The notes: generated by a model from the sequence alone, not told the origin. Shown: positions 22,006 to 34,931, numbered from the stretch's first letter. The stretch: DNA of 64,000 nt from Ulva prolifera (GCA_023078555.1 CM041203.1:1937481-2001480), one strand, 5' to 3'. Translations and numbers: made by a program.

Positions 22006-25000
22006 GATGGCACCGCAAGCTAGGCCACTGCATGAAAGCATTGCTACATTCATGGAGTACATAGCGCCACGGCTGCTGCGTGCCGCACCAGGCGACCATC
22101 GCGCTGCCCAAACTGATGCGGACAAGCGGGAATTTACAGCAGTTGATTTAAGCTCGAAAAGACACAAAGAGTGTGGGAATGTACACTATGCGTAAATCTT
22201 GATTCTGCCATCCACTAGATGCCACACATGTAGTTCTCAGTAACTCGCCGTATCACAGGCAGATGCCGAGGTGTTCTGTAGCCAGCGCTGAAAAGCAGCA
22301 CATTCGACTCGAGAATATCAAGCATGCTCACACGATAACGCAATTGGCATTTTTATACTTTTGTTTTTATGGCTTGTCTTTCACGTTTCAGCAAGGCTGT
22401 CACAGCGAGTGTTCCGGGCGATCAAGGACATCAAAGCAGCTTATGACATGAAGCAGTTCTCACAATGTGTATTGGTTTAATTCTGTCTTGATCAAGCGTT
22501 TGCTCTTGATGGGTTCGTTCGCTCCAGCATGGGCTTCTGTCACTCGTGGAGCCCCAATCGACTGCGTGGCTTCATTGTCTTCTGTACAACGTATAAGTGA
22601 CAGGCTAGACCTGCAATTTCAAGCACGGAATGTGGCTCTGCTGCGGCCAGGCCAGGCGCAGGCATCCAGGTATTTCCTTGTTTGCAACTTGCACTCTTGG
22701 AGACACATTACTACCGCAGCACACTTATATAGCTTGTGCATCTTTTGTGCAGGGAAGATATTTATCAGGGCTTTTCTTTCTGCTACGACTCTGCGTCCAA
22801 TCAATCAGTTTACTCAAGGACTGTGCGCTCTTTGAACTATCAAGGGCCCTGTATGCTTGCAGTCTGATAAAGCTCAAATATAACTGCACACAGCTTGATA
22901 GGGTGATCGTGGCGTGTAGGTGGACCCGTACATGGAGAAAGCTTTGGAAGGCTGCAATGTGAACTTGTGTGTGCTGGGATCAACTGGCTCCGGTGCAGAC
23001 ACGATGTTGGAGGGTATGCCAGGTGCTCCAAAAGATGATGAGCAATCACAGGGTCTAATTTTGCTAGCTATACAAGCATTGTTCAACAAACTTCAGAAGA
23101 GGAGCATAGAGGTTTGGTCCGCTGAACCAGCCAAAAACAATATGATGAAGTCACACACCCTTGCTGATGTGACGTGGCAGGGACACTGAAGTGCTGTCGA
23201 CTGCAGACAGGCCGCAAGGTTGCATCAACGATTCACTCAGTCACCTCAAAGTCATTTGATTATCACGTGGAATTGCAGTCATGTGCATCATTCGAGGAAA
23301 TTGTCAGTGATCGCTTACGAAATGCCAGTGCAAATCTTGTAGAAGACCCTCTGGATGGCTGGTATGGGATGCATGCTACGGGCGGATGTGCAGTATTTTC
23401 ACAGACGTGGCATGCCTGCAGTCACATGTTCACATCATGCCAGCTGATCAGACGTCAATTTGTTGTCTCGCAGGGTTCTTCAGGGAGCACAGAGGCGCTC
23501 TATAAATACTCCAGATGACGCAAAGGAAATACTTGCAGGCAATGCAAGGGTACATAACATGCAGGGGAGTGCTGCTGACACAGCAGGCGAGCACACCACC
23601 ACAGCAGTATTTGTCACTGTCTGGCAGTATTGGCCTGGGCAAGGTGATGGCCAAGAGGACATCATCGTGCGGTCACAAATCAGATTTATCCAGACACCTG
23701 GTAATCCTTGCCTCTATAGCAGTAGTGTTGTATGTTTTTTTTTATCTTCAGTGCCCTGCACCGCGCCACCACGTGTGCTTGTTGTGAGGCTAGTGTGATT
23801 TCAGGCTCTGTCAAGCTCTGAGCACTGGTTGCAGGGACTGAGAGGCTAGCAATGGAGCCTGCCATCCTCCGAATACGAGAATCAGCGGCTTTAAACCACA
23901 GCTTGCTCAGCTTTGCAAGCACACTAAAGGTCTGTCATGAGGACACTTGCACTCGCAACTTGCTCCTCATGATGCAAAGTGACACAGCATTCGCATGATA
24001 CTTTGCGCAGGTCAAAAGCATGTGGTGACATTTGCAGGTCACTGCTATGTACACTCCATGTGCAATGCAGGAACTGCAGTCACAGGGCATCATGGCAAAA
24101 GTTGACCCCAGCAAGTCGATCCTAACAAAGCTGATGTGCAACAGCTTGGGGGGGAATGCATGGACTTTGTTTATTGGCGTGTTCAAGCAAGGCCAGCTTT
24201 CTGAGTCCGAAGCGCTGCTTAAGCTTCTTCAGGTCGCAACAACGGTTGAAAGCTTTCCAATAAGGAATGAGGCACGAGCACGAGGTCTGCTCAGTGTCCT
24301 CTTCAACACTATACTGCAATTGAAAGGTGAGCGGAACGCGTTGGAGCAGCAGCTTGACGAAGGTGGCAGCCAAGTATCAGGGATTCCAGCCAGCAAAGTC
24401 TCTCGTCTGATGGAACAAAACTTGCAGCTGAAGGAAGAGGTTGCCGCCGTGATACAGGAGAAGTCGGGTCTGCAGCAGAAACTGGACTCTCTACACCAAG
24501 CTGGTATGTTCCTGCGGTATGCGGCCTTGTCGCGACGACAGAGTGGGGTAGATGTCTTGGAAGCCCCCTTGCAGATGTGCATGCAAACCAGGAATTTCAG
24601 CGTCTGCTTGATGCCATCGTTGACAGTGAGGAGCAAAGGCTGTCTGTTGGACGAGCTTTACTAGACACACAACTCGAATACAATACAGCGCAACAAGAAA
24701 ATGCGAAGGTCAAGTTTTCTTTGGAACAGCGAATCTTGGAACTGGAGGGAGAGCATGCCCAAGAATTGGTTTACATGGTAAGGCTGAGGGGATTTGAGTT
24801 CACCATTCCAGCTTGCTCAAAAGCTTCGATTTTGTCATCTGGATATGAGGACGCTCATCTGCAGGAAGAGGGTGCAGCTGCACAGTCACGATGCACCAAA
24901 GCTGAACAAGAACGGGACAAAATGCTTGCAGTGAATGGTCTTGCACAGAAGCACGTACAAGAGCTTGTAAATCAAATTGTCACAATTGAGCAGTCCAAAC

Positions 25001-26117
25001 ACAAGACAGAGCAAGACTGTCAAGAGGAGACACTGCAACTGAGGCAACGCATTCTGTCAGAATCCCAGATACGGCAAGTATGTACCATGATCTACCCCGC
25101 TGACACACTGATTGGACCGATTATGCATCAAGGCTTGAGCCATGGCAACAGTCACATATATTCGCAGAAAGCAGAGCTCGACCTGAAGGATGTCGCAGCC
25201 AAACTTGCCGATTGTGGCCAGCAATTAGAGAAAGCTGAGGCTGCTAAGGTGGAGCTGACAGGGCAGGTTCAAAACCTGAAAAACTTGGTGGAAACGTATG
25301 CTTCCACTTCCACACCGTATGAAAAGGTGCAACACAGGATCCACTGTAACACAGTTTGATATCTCGGTGCACCGGCGTCCACTGCCTGTGGCATCTGATG
25401 CCAGGTCACTGTGCAGGAATGCATCAGCTGCAGAAAGAAACATCATGAGGTCAAAGGAAGATGAGATCCGAGAAATTCAGGCGAAGGCCAATGCTCTACA
25501 AGCCGAGGTGCACCAGCTGCAAGAGCAGCAAACCCAGCACCAGGCGGTGAAGCGTCATCTGCAAGCAATTTTGTCAGCATACCGCAGAGCTCGCATTCAA
25601 ATTGATGGAGTGAGACAAGGTGCTGCTGAATTGCCTGAAGGCCTGGAGCACGAGGATCAAATCATCGGACGGTCTGCAGACATCTTCATGCAGTCCCACC
25701 AGGTACCCATGAGGAAATCTGCTGCGTGCATGATGGAATGATTTTATTTTTGTTCATAGACTGGCTGACTTTGCAGTTTGCCGGAGGGACGGGACGCATT
25801 GGGGTTGGCGCAATGCAAGCTGACCACGACTGGGGGGCCGGCGGTCAAAAACTACGACTCGGTGTGCTTCGGCACCGTCTGGCTACAGGCTTCCATACAT
25901 ATTCCACTGCCGCTGCATAAGTGCAGTTCCATATACAGGACGCAAGCTCAAGCAAGCTGAAGCTCGAGCACTTCTAGCCGAGGAGCAACTCAAGTCTCTG
26001 ACTGGGTACATGAACACAGCAACACTCGCATACCAGAAAGAGATAACACGATTAAGGCAAGCCTTGGGCGTGGGCAACACTGCGATCAAACATGGCACCG
26101 CCCACCACGGGTCTTGA
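22006..26117 (+). CDS. Kinesin-like coiled-coil protein with degenerate motor (pseudokinesin)
   Basis: Secure exons run from about 22922 to the stop at 26117. Exons upstream, including a possible first exon from the ATG at 22006 (MAPQARPLHESIATFMEYIA) and a segment at about 22393-22450, are tentative. The motor-like part has recognisable kinesin landmarks: YMEKALEGCNVNLCVLGSTG before the P-loop, GNAR then EHTTTAVFVTVW at switch I, TPGTERLA at switch II, and SKSILTKLMCNSLGGN with LFIGVFKQG at the relay-helix/beta-8 end. However, the P-loop reads GSTGSGADTM (Lys lost), the SSRSH motif is replaced, and the switch II DLAG is TPG. About 550 residues of coiled coil follow (LKEEVAAVIQEKSGLQQKLD and LQAEVHQLQEQQTQHQAVKR), ending KHGTAHHGS. 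It probably cannot hydrolyse ATP and may be a microtubule-binding scaffold, perhaps ciliary or spindle; this is inference. Confidence 0.75.
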
Positions 26118-29083
26118 GCCAGGTGAGCGACATCAACTTTGGGGATCGCGGAAGTGTTTTGGCCCTGCTAAACAGCATGGTGATTGAGTTTGTCCCATAT
26201 ATCAAAATATTGTGCGGAAGCGATGCTCGGTGGACATTGTCGTGAATTACGCCCCGTAGCAGCGTTTGGAGTGCTACTGGTGTAGGCCAATGTCGGGCTG
26301 CGCCAATGTACACGTCAACGGCCGCAGCATTGCCGTAGGTTTCGTCCTTCATGCGATGTGGATGAGGGTGCGTTTGCGTAACATCTTGCGGTTCTTCCAG
26401 TTTCGCCTGAGAAGAAACACAGGACATCATTCAGAAATGTTACAACGGAGTCACTCTGGCTACACGGCGTGTCCAAAAGAGCATCTGCCTCAGGAACCCG
26501 GGCGGCGGACACAGACCGATTATACTATCAATGAATCAAAGAATAGTCTATCATGCATAATCACCCACAATCACTGTCCCTGAGGGCGTGTGTAGCTGCC
26601 ACGGCAGGTTGATTTGTGGTATGCTGTGCGCCAATAAATGCACACATCACGCACACCGGGCAATGCCAGCTGCCAATGTCCAAAGACTCCGCAGCATTCC
26701 TACACACCCGCCCTTAGACACCAGCAGGAGCCCAGCGACGAGACGGAAGCATTAGTGACACGTCCTCGCGCAAGTATTTTCACCCTGCAGTAGGACAGAG
26801 ACGTGCATCGGCAGATGCAGGCGCAGCTGTGATTCACGCAGGGTGTTGACTCTGTCCCCTACACCTCTCCATTCATAGCAGCAGTGCAGCGGCTAGCTTA
26901 TCGCCAGGACTGTGCCCAATCGACAGGCGCCGCGGACTCCAGGTAGACACTGGGTTTATCAGGTATGGGACACCAGTAGCGGTCGCACACGCAACACCGG
27001 ATTGGTCCCCTGAGAATTCCCCTCGATCCGCTCGCTTGGATGCTGGCTGCCTCACAGCTGTAATAGCACGAGCTGCACACAGCAGATACGCGCGCACATG
27101 CACGCATCACAGTTCCCGGGCGCCTCAGACAGGCACTAGGGGGTACAATACAAGCAAGTGGTCAATGTGCCACCATCACCTGTAGAAGGAGCCCGGCCCG
27201 CAGCTGGGAATGCTTCAGCCGCAGCGCGACCACGTCGTCAAGGGGGGAAGACAGCAGAAGGCAGACCACCCACCAGCAAAATTAGAGTCAGGGTACGACA
27301 GCCATGCATAGCGGAGCGTGGCGCCTGCATATGTTTCCCATATCGTGTGGCCTGACGGCACTGCCACCCCTACGTAGCCGTGGGCAGATGTCGCCGAGCC
27401 TAGCCCTCTGCAACTTAGCATCCTTCGCAAGCACCGGCTGCCCCCAACTGCACGCACACCTGCTGCCGAGCATGGGCAAGCCGCCCCATGTGCCGCGCGG
27501 TCAGCACACCCAGGTAGCTGAGGTGGACCACCGGGCGGAGACGGCATCCCTGGGCAAGCGCCGGGCGCCCCGATGTGCGATGGCGCCCGGCCATAGCCCT
27601 TGCAGCGATCATCATATTCTTTGGAATCGGGTTCTCCAGGCGTCCGTGCGCCACAGCTCAATGCCAGGGAGGATGCGAGATTTCGTGCGGGACGGCAGCG
27701 AGGGGCTGCAATGCACCCGCATCCATGTGCACATGGGCCCACCCAACACCTGGCAGCCGGATGTGGCTGCAGCTGCCACCTGCACCTGCAACATGCATAT
27801 GTCGTGCATGCACGAAATGTGCGCCGCCAAATGAATACGAGAACAACAAAACGAGGTCGGCCGGAGACCGTTCTGGCCGTGCCTGACGCAGGCCATTTTC
27901 ATCCCACCAGCGCTGCCGCCTTGGCCTGTGCCTGCAACCTGTTGTCGCCACATGCTATGACTGTGGCTACGTGGACGTTGGGCTTCCACCCCCGCCTCCG
28001 GCTAATGGTGTAGAACATGTTGGCCAGCCGCGAGGCCCCACACCCATTTTGGACACCCTAGAAAGGTAATCAGCATGTAGCTGGCCCTTCCATGGTTGCT
28101 GCCATCTCCACATACGACTAGAGCTTTCTGTCATGCGCCTGGGCGGAAGGCCCTACGCCATATGGCTCCAACCATCTCCGGGAGTGCCTCCCTTGGCAGC
28201 GCATCGGAGGCACCGCTTTCCTACCATATAGATAGAAAGACAGAGGTCGAAGATTTCGCCTTGGCACCTTTGGCATCAGCCAAGTGCACGCGCCTGTTGT
28301 ACTTGAAAGAGTACATGCATGCACTGTGGCGGCACGTGAGCTTGGCGCGTCAAGCGCCGCGCGACATTGATCTGAGAAGCCAACCTCATCTCGGGCACGG
28401 TGTGCCGCCTAAAAAAAAAAGGCTTGCAAGGCCGTAGGGGGGGTCCTGTGTGCATGGCTTAGTCAAGTTGGGAATGCCGGAGTGCGGTAGCCACCGTTTG
28501 GCGGCATTGTCGCAACATGACTCAATTGCGCAGGCATCCGACTGGTGGCGAGGCACTTGTGGGGGGTGATAGGAAGGTGAAGTACCGCACGGAAACGAAG
28601 GTGGTGAATGGCACGACCACAGATCACCCAGCTACCACCCTGCCTAACCTTCTACCCTCACAGTTGAACAAAGCGCCAGATGTCTCAGTGCTGCTAGTGT
28701 TGCGGTCGATGCGTCGGCGGTCGAATTGGAGTGACGCATCCCCACTTTCTGCAGTGATCGCTGTCAGTGCGATGAATGTGGCCACATGTGGGTGGTGTTG
28801 GGCTCCGGGCTGCGTCACATGCCCCTCTGCCTTTGGCCACATCGTAGTGCGAATCTGCATGCATTTCCACAGCATCGCCCTCGACCGTAAAGTGAGAATC
28901 TCGGCACCAAGCATTGCAAAATCGAGATGCTCTCAGCACTGTACATGTGAAATGTCCTGTTCATCATCGCAAAACTTCTTTCGTTGCTTCTCAGTTCAGA
29001 CTTGACACAGGATCGGTGCGGTCGCTCACCAAGAATCTTCGCGGAGTTCACGGTAGAGGTTCAGTGCCTAGAATCACAGTAAA
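26118..29083. other. Gene-poor 3-kb stretch with a GC-rich island
   Basis: No gene is supported. At 27.15-28.4 kb the DNA becomes visibly richer in G and C, so long open frames appear on both strands. Their translations are Pro/Arg/Gly/Cys-rich and show no domain, so I read them as composition effects. A poly-A run lies near 28411-28420. The end next to 29083 should hold the promoter of the PsbP-like gene. Confidence 0.45.
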
Positions 29084-30184
29084 ATGACATCAGCTGTTCG
29101 ACTAGCTACCTCGGGCAATCGTCGCGCCTTCATCTGCCCTGTGGAGCGCGCTACAATTCTTCGCTGCCCAGCACCACAAGCGACTCGGTGCGTGTAGTTG
29201 CCACCTGCTGGACCGATCGTTCACGCAGAGTGCCGAAGTAATCAAACTGATGTACGTTGAACTTTCTGGGTGCTCGCTGATGTGCATTCATTGAAAGCCG
29301 CGCAGTTCGCCTGTACTGGCGCTGCCAGGGCTTGCGGCATTTCGGCAGATATCGGATGAGGGGACAAGGCTGGTAAAACGCAAGCCATATTGAACTGTCT
29401 GGTTGTATCTCATGAATGTCATGCATGGTCCAATCTTTCGCGAAACCGTGACTTTCTTGTGCCAGTGCTGTCACCTCAGTCGGGCCATGTGGCGTGGCAC
29501 TGACTCTGCCTGGAATATCTTGACTGATGGAAGCAGTATTGTGGCCCATGTCATACAGGCGGGATGTTCTTGGGGTGGCTTCTGGTGCTAGCCTGACCTT
29601 ACTGGCTGAACAGCCAGCACTTGCAAAATTGAAGGGATTCTCGGGAGTCCGTGACACAGGAGACGGATATGAGTTCGCTTACCCATTCGGATGGCAAGAG
29701 GTGTCTGTCAGCGGCGTGGACTCGGTCTACAAAGATATTATCGAACCTTTGGAATCGCTGTCTGTACAACTGACTCCAACGGTCAAGCAGTCTATTACCG
29801 AGTATGGACCTGCCAATGAGATAGCGGGAACACTTGCCAGCAGTGTACTTGCAAAGAGCACAGATGAGGTTCAGCTCATCAAATCTGAGGCCGAACAATC
29901 AGAGGGGAGGTAAGTAGTCGTTTGTTGCTGGCATCCTCCAGGCACCAGACACTGGACCGCTTGAGTCACAACTCACGCCATACCTATGCAGGGACTACGT
30001 CGCGTTCGAGTTCTTGCAGAAGTCTTCCAGGTTCACCAGACATGTTGTGGCTGTCGCAACTGTTGCCAACGGCAACTTGATCCTGTTCACTACTGGTGCC
30101 AGTGAGAAGAGGTGGAACAAAATGCAGGATAAGCTCAGCACAGTCGTGAAGTCATTCAAGGCGTTCACTGTCTTGAAGGGCTGA
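29084..30184 (+). CDS. PsbP-domain thylakoid lumen protein
   Basis: Three exons in exact phase: 29084-29187, 29559-29909 and 29992-30184, giving 215 aa. The leader is bipartite. Residues 1-35 (MTSAVRLATSGNRRAFICPV) look like a chloroplast transit peptide. Then QATRRDVLGVASGASLTLLA is a twin-arginine-type lumen signal with an ALA cleavage site. The mature part starts near KLKGFSGVRD and has PsbP hallmarks: GYEFAYPFGWQEVSVSG, the segment DSVYKDIIEPLESLSVQLTP, YVAFEFLQ and a C-terminal helix (WNKMQDKLSTVVKSFKAFTV). PsbP-family proteins support photosystem II or other lumen complexes. This length and sequence fit a PsbP-like or PsbP-domain (PPL/PPD) protein better than the 23-kDa oxygen-evolving PsbP itself. 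The exact subtype is not assigned. Confidence 0.9.
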
Positions 30185-30726
30185 TTCGTTCATGTTTTGA
30201 ACACAGTCGTCGCTTTCACATGCGAGGACGTTAGATTGCTGTTTGCAGCATGAGTGGCGAATGCCAGACTCAGTTTTGAGTCGAGTCGATGTCAGAAATT
30301 GACCCACCTGCACTCCCTAGTGTGCTGAAAGATCTATGCTGTTTTGATAAGTGTTTGTATGGTAGCCATGCCTGTGCCGCTTTGTCAGGCTGCAGCATTG
30401 TGACAGCGCTGAGGCGTTGTTTGGCACTCCAGCAACACATTAAGTTTCAGAAGCTGCACACTTTTGAGTCCAGGATCCTCCCCTGTGCTTGCAGCTTCAA
30501 AAACCTGTGTGTGCACAGTGGCCACTGCAGCATTGACGCTGCTTTGAGAACACATGTTGTGCACACTATACACATCCTTGCATGCTGGAAATTCTTGTCC
30601 AGGAAGCGCTTTAGGACCCGCGCATGCACATATATGCCACAACCACCGCTGCAAATGCAATCCGACATTCTTGCGCACCTGTGTCTGGTGTCTTGCAGCT
30701 GTCCGAGATTGTGTCAAGATGGCACA

Positions 30727-32190
30727 CTAGCGCGTGACCAATGAACGCGCCGATCGTAAGGACATGCAACCCCTGATCCCACCTGCAGCTGTGGGCGTCA
30801 AACTGATCGCGTCTGCACTGTAGTGTGGTCCTGACACATAAGCGAATTTGTTCTGGTACCTATTAGCCTTGTCACGATCTTCCCATTCTGACACTCTCAC
30901 CAGTCTGTGCTCAGGGGCGAACGGGCCCTGTGAGACGTCCACCACGGACTAAATGAACAGTGCATACATGAAGCGTGGGAGAAGGCAACTTGGACCATTC
31001 ACGTCCTCTGGGTGCAGAGGGCCCTTGCCAGCACAAACGCTGCTGAGCGCGCGCCCGTCATCATGACACTTTGCGGTATCGGAGGAAAGAGGGGGGGGGG
31101 CAAGCAAGTGTTGGTATCCCTGTTTGCCCCGAGATGCTCGCCATGATCCCACATATGTTGACCTGACCAGCTGTGGCCCGGCTGCATGCAGCAAGCCGTA
31201 AGTCACACCCTCCTCCAGTGTCATCTGAAAGGATGGCATTTTTTCATGCGAGTAGGATCGATGCCAGGGCTGGAGCGTGCTGTACTTCGTTTTGTCGTTG
31301 TGAATGCATGAAATCGTCATCCAGAATCAGCACAACTGGTTCTGGCAGGTGCAGGCGCAATGGATCGCCTGCTCGACAATCACATGATCATTATGTCGCT
31401 GATGTTCAACGTGCATGGCGATGCAGCTCAGCGGCGGTGATATGATGGCGCTTCGGATCCAGTCTGTTTCGTAGCTTTTACCGAAGTCGCCAGTCTCTGT
31501 GTTTAGCCAATCAGGATATTCAGTTAGCACTTTCAAGGAGCATGTCCGTGCCTGCTGAATATGCCATCCCGTCTCTGCTGTAGTCGAGGTCAGTGTGATC
31601 GCGTCCGTTGTTCACAGTCACGATCTTCATAGAAGGGGTTCCCTTCTGGGGGAGTATGATGTGGAGTCGTATCCGAACAGCACGATAAATCTTTTGTAAA
31701 GATGATAGAAGATGCAGCGGCGTGGTTGGGGCGAGGGCTGCTGGATGCACCTCCTCCCACCAACTCGTCCACTGGTATGCCTGCGCCGTCTGGAACTATG
31801 TTGCAATTTTCCCCTCAGATATATCGCTTCATGCTTGAATCACTTAGTGATCGGTAGGGAGCATCTCTCCGATTATGTCATTCGTGACCATTCGGTAGCA
31901 ACATTTTGGAACATCTCATGTGGTCTTCGTCACTGGAGGAATTGTCAATGCTGATAAATTTAGACGCACTCCCATGGATCACACCAAGTTGCTCCGCTGG
32001 TCGCTGTGGGATGCACCATCTGGGCAGTTGTGCCAACAGTCCTGCACCCAACAGACAATAGGTGTATGCAGATGGCCTGAAATTGCCTTGAAGTCCATGT
32101 GTTCAGTTCCAGCTTGTACATATCGTTGGGTGGGCGAACAGCAAAGTGTATGCGTGAATTGTGCATGTTGAGCCTGTGTGTTGCGGGCCA
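30727..32190 (-). CDS. Unidentified multi-exon protein
   Basis: Coding-like minus-strand segments, in order from the 5' side, include RPPNDMYKLELNTWTSRQFQ (about 32090-32150), IYRAVRIRLHIILPQKGTPS followed by TVNNGRDHTDLDYSRDGMAY (about 31540-31700), and YPDWLNTETGDFGKSYETDW (about 31450-31520). EPVVLILDDDFMHSQRQN (about 31290-31345), LEEGVTYGLLHAAGPQLVRS (about 31140-31230) and LVRVSEWEDRDKANRYQNKF (about 30840-30920) follow, ending with the stop at 30727. These read as a globular soluble protein with aromatic and charged residues in normal proportion. I do not recognise the family, and the splice joins and start near 32190 are not fixed. It is divergent from the NHX gene, about 100 bp away. 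Confidence 0.45.
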
Positions 32191-32296
32191 TGATGCTACA
32201 CCGTAGGCACGTGCAACGTGACCTATGCCTCACGCCTGACCGCCGTCCGAACATCACTTATGCCGTCCTGTGGTGCTACAAATGCTTTTGTATAGA

Positions 32297-34856
32297 TGTC
32301 TTCTAGGCAGCAGGTTTCACCAGCCACATTCGACTTCGATGTCGCTTGCTATGGGACCTCCACTGCACCTGATGGGATTGATGTGGGTGCAGATCCTGCC
32401 GCAGACGCAGATGACGACTATGCTGCCCTAGCGGTGATGACGCTGGTGCAGACCCCTTCACCTGCATGAACAAACTCGCAATGTGCCTGCTCTGATGCAT
32501 CAGTGCATTTTGAGAGTCTCTATCATTCCTGAACGGTGTTGCGCCTGTAGATGCTTCTTTTGGGTGTCGCGCTAATAGTTGGGCAGATCCTTGAAAGAAA
32601 CCGAGTTGAGTGGATGAGTGAGGCTGGTGCATCTCTCATCATAGGAATCCTGCTTGGGCTTGGCGTCACACTGGCAGGCAATCTTGACTATCAGTTCTCA
32701 GAACTGTTCAAATTCAATGTGTGCTTCCAGTCTGAAATGCTGTTGACAGGTGCTGATGCACTGATGTTTGGAGTCTTCTGCATGCTTTTCTCAGTGTCGC
32801 TTAATTGTTCACTGATGCAGACAAATTTTTTCTTCATATTCCTTCTGCCACCAATCATCTTTGACGCCGGATTCAACCTGGATGTTGGACCGTACGCCTG
32901 CCTCAACCTAGATCAAGATGGTGATAGCTTTGTGCTGCTGAGACACATCATTGATACTCTGGTGCCTCTGCAGATTTTTGAACAACCTGGGCGGCATATG
33001 CATGCTAGCATTTGTGGGCACTGCAGTCTCAACAACTGTGATAGCGGTCTTCATGTGGTTTCTCGGGCTGATCGGGCTATCGTTCAGGATATCTTTCTAC
33101 CATGCTTCATTGTTTGGGGCCATCATATCGGCGACTGACCCGGTTTGCTCTAAACATCTGCTGGCCTCCCTGAGCATGGCATGTTGCAGCACAGCACCCG
33201 TAGCAAGTCACAATAAGGTTTACTACAGGTGACTGTATTGGCTGTGTTTGGCCGGCTTCATGCAGACCGAGACCTGAATGCATTGGTGTTCGGCGAGTCT
33301 GTGATGAACGACGCAGTGGCAATCGTGTTATATAAAGTCATCTCAAACTTTGGACACAACCCCGTTTCCTTTCTCCGGGCGATGTACGGCCTCTGGGAGT
33401 TCTTCTACATTTTTGCTGGCTCATTGGTGATTGGTGTGGCCGTGGCTTTCGTTGCTGCGCTGTTATTTCGCTCACAGTACTTCCGCAATGAGCACGCCCC
33501 TGTGGAAGCGGGCCTCGTCATCATTCTGGCCTACTGCAGTTTCTATATCTGCGATGGCATCGGGTCCGCCTCACCTACCACGCATGGCCCAGAGCCACTA
33601 TGCTATCTGCGTTTGTCCAGCTAGGCACCTCGTCCGAGTGTGCATGACACAGGATGCTTTGGTGCAGGCTGTCAGGGATCGTCTCGATCATGTTCTGTGG
33701 AATGGTCATGGCCAAGTATGTTCGGCCCAACCTGTCCCATAGTACCGATGACCGTGTGGGAGCTTTCTTCAGAGTCATCGCCTCACTGGCTGAGATCTTT
33801 GTGTTTGTCTACATTGGATGTGCGCTCTTCACAGAGCAGCAGGCATGGTATAGTCCTGCAACGTGGGCATTCATTTTCTTCTCTCTAGTGGCTCTGGCCA
33901 TTTCTCGCTATCTCAACGTGTACCCCTGCACTGCCTTCATCAATATGCTGCGCCCGGTAGAGCAGCGCATCCCTGAGACCCACAAGCACATGCTGTGGTT
34001 CTCTGGCCTCCGCGGTGCCATGGCATTTGCCTTGTCCATGTTGGCACGCAATCCACTTGAGGGGGACAGTGGCCAAGTTATCATGACATCTACCTTCTTC
34101 ATGGTACGTCTGCGCCTGCTTCGGCGCCGCTGTGCGACTCCCTTCTGTCATGGCATTCGCAGATGCCAAGAGCAGTGTCAATTTCTCGAGGTATTACATG
34201 TGCAGGTCCTGATCACGGTCCTGGTGAATGGAGGTGCCACATCTTACATGCTTCGGCACTGGGACCTCTTTGACAGTGAGTACTCGACAAGACCTGCACG
34301 GTCACCACCCCCTCAACGCCTACAGGTTCTTGTTCCGTCCAGAGATATGGACGACCCGGACCATGATGCAGACTATCAGAATGGCACGAAGATCAGCACT
34401 ACGGGATCGTACGCTACTTTCTCATGCCAGGCACATCTAGAATCAGCTCAGGGCATACGGCTATTGCGGAGAGCTGCAACACATCGTCCAGAGACCAGAA
34501 GGCTGCTACCAAGTCGTGGCAATGATATCGCTGTCTGGGGAATGTCTGCCATGCACCCTTGTTTGACCCAGCTGTCTGAACAGTGTCATCGTAGTAAACT
34601 TGTATCCAAGGATGAAGCCAGTGCATGGGGACGCGGTGTGAAGTCGATTGGGAGATACATTGGCCGCATATGCAGGAATGTGATCGAAACCATCCATGAC
34701 TTCCAGCGGCAGGGTGGATTGAACAAGCAGCTGGAACACCTGGACAAGGTCTTTAGCTCATACCTGATTGCCCCAGATAAACAAGGTGATGAGACAAACT
34801 ACGTTATGGCAACAGGAACTGACCCTGCTGCAGAGCCTCCTGTTGAGGAACAGTGA
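32297..34856 (+). CDS. NHX: NHX-type Na+(K+)/H+ antiporter (CPA1/NHE family)
   Basis: Start at 32297 ([20 protein letters not shown]). Exon 1 ends at 32435 or 32447; then 32551-32718, 32821-32891, 32974-33142, 33229-33563, 33668-34103 and 34206-34275 join in phase. The C-terminal exon(s) end at 34856. Family hallmarks in order: [14 protein letters not shown], the amiloride-type motif [31 protein letters not shown], the ion-site segment [17 protein letters not shown] (ND present), [32 protein letters not shown] and [15 protein letters not shown]. About ten membrane helices are visible. The cytosolic tail includes [18 protein letters not shown] and [16 protein letters not shown] and ends AAEPPVEEQ. 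Such antiporters exchange Na+ or K+ for H+ in vacuolar, endosomal or plasma membranes. The splice after 34275 is unresolved because the obvious acceptor at 34326 breaks the frame. Confidence 0.9.
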
Positions 34857-34913
34857 CAAAGCGAAGCTATAGCTGACCGTATGAGCAGGCCAGTCGACTA
34901 CGATGTACCATAC

Positions 34914-34918
34914 TTACA
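34914..34918 (-). promoter_or_regulatory. TGTAA poly(A) signal for the PATROL1-like gene
   Basis: Minus-strand TGTAA 127 nt past the stop at 35045. It lies upstream (in plus-strand terms) of the NHX signal at 34932, so the two 3' UTRs should overlap. Confidence 0.55.
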
Positions 34919-34931
34919 GGGCATAGGTGTC

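Noticed and set aside
27215..27989. Long overlapping open frames on both strands
   Set aside because: The frames arise from GC-rich composition; translations are Pro/Arg/Gly/Cys-rich without domains or splice support.
34326..34400. An NHX exon starting at the acceptor at 34326
   Set aside because: With the donor after 34275 the frame hits a stop within about 14 codons, so the C-terminal splice must be elsewhere.
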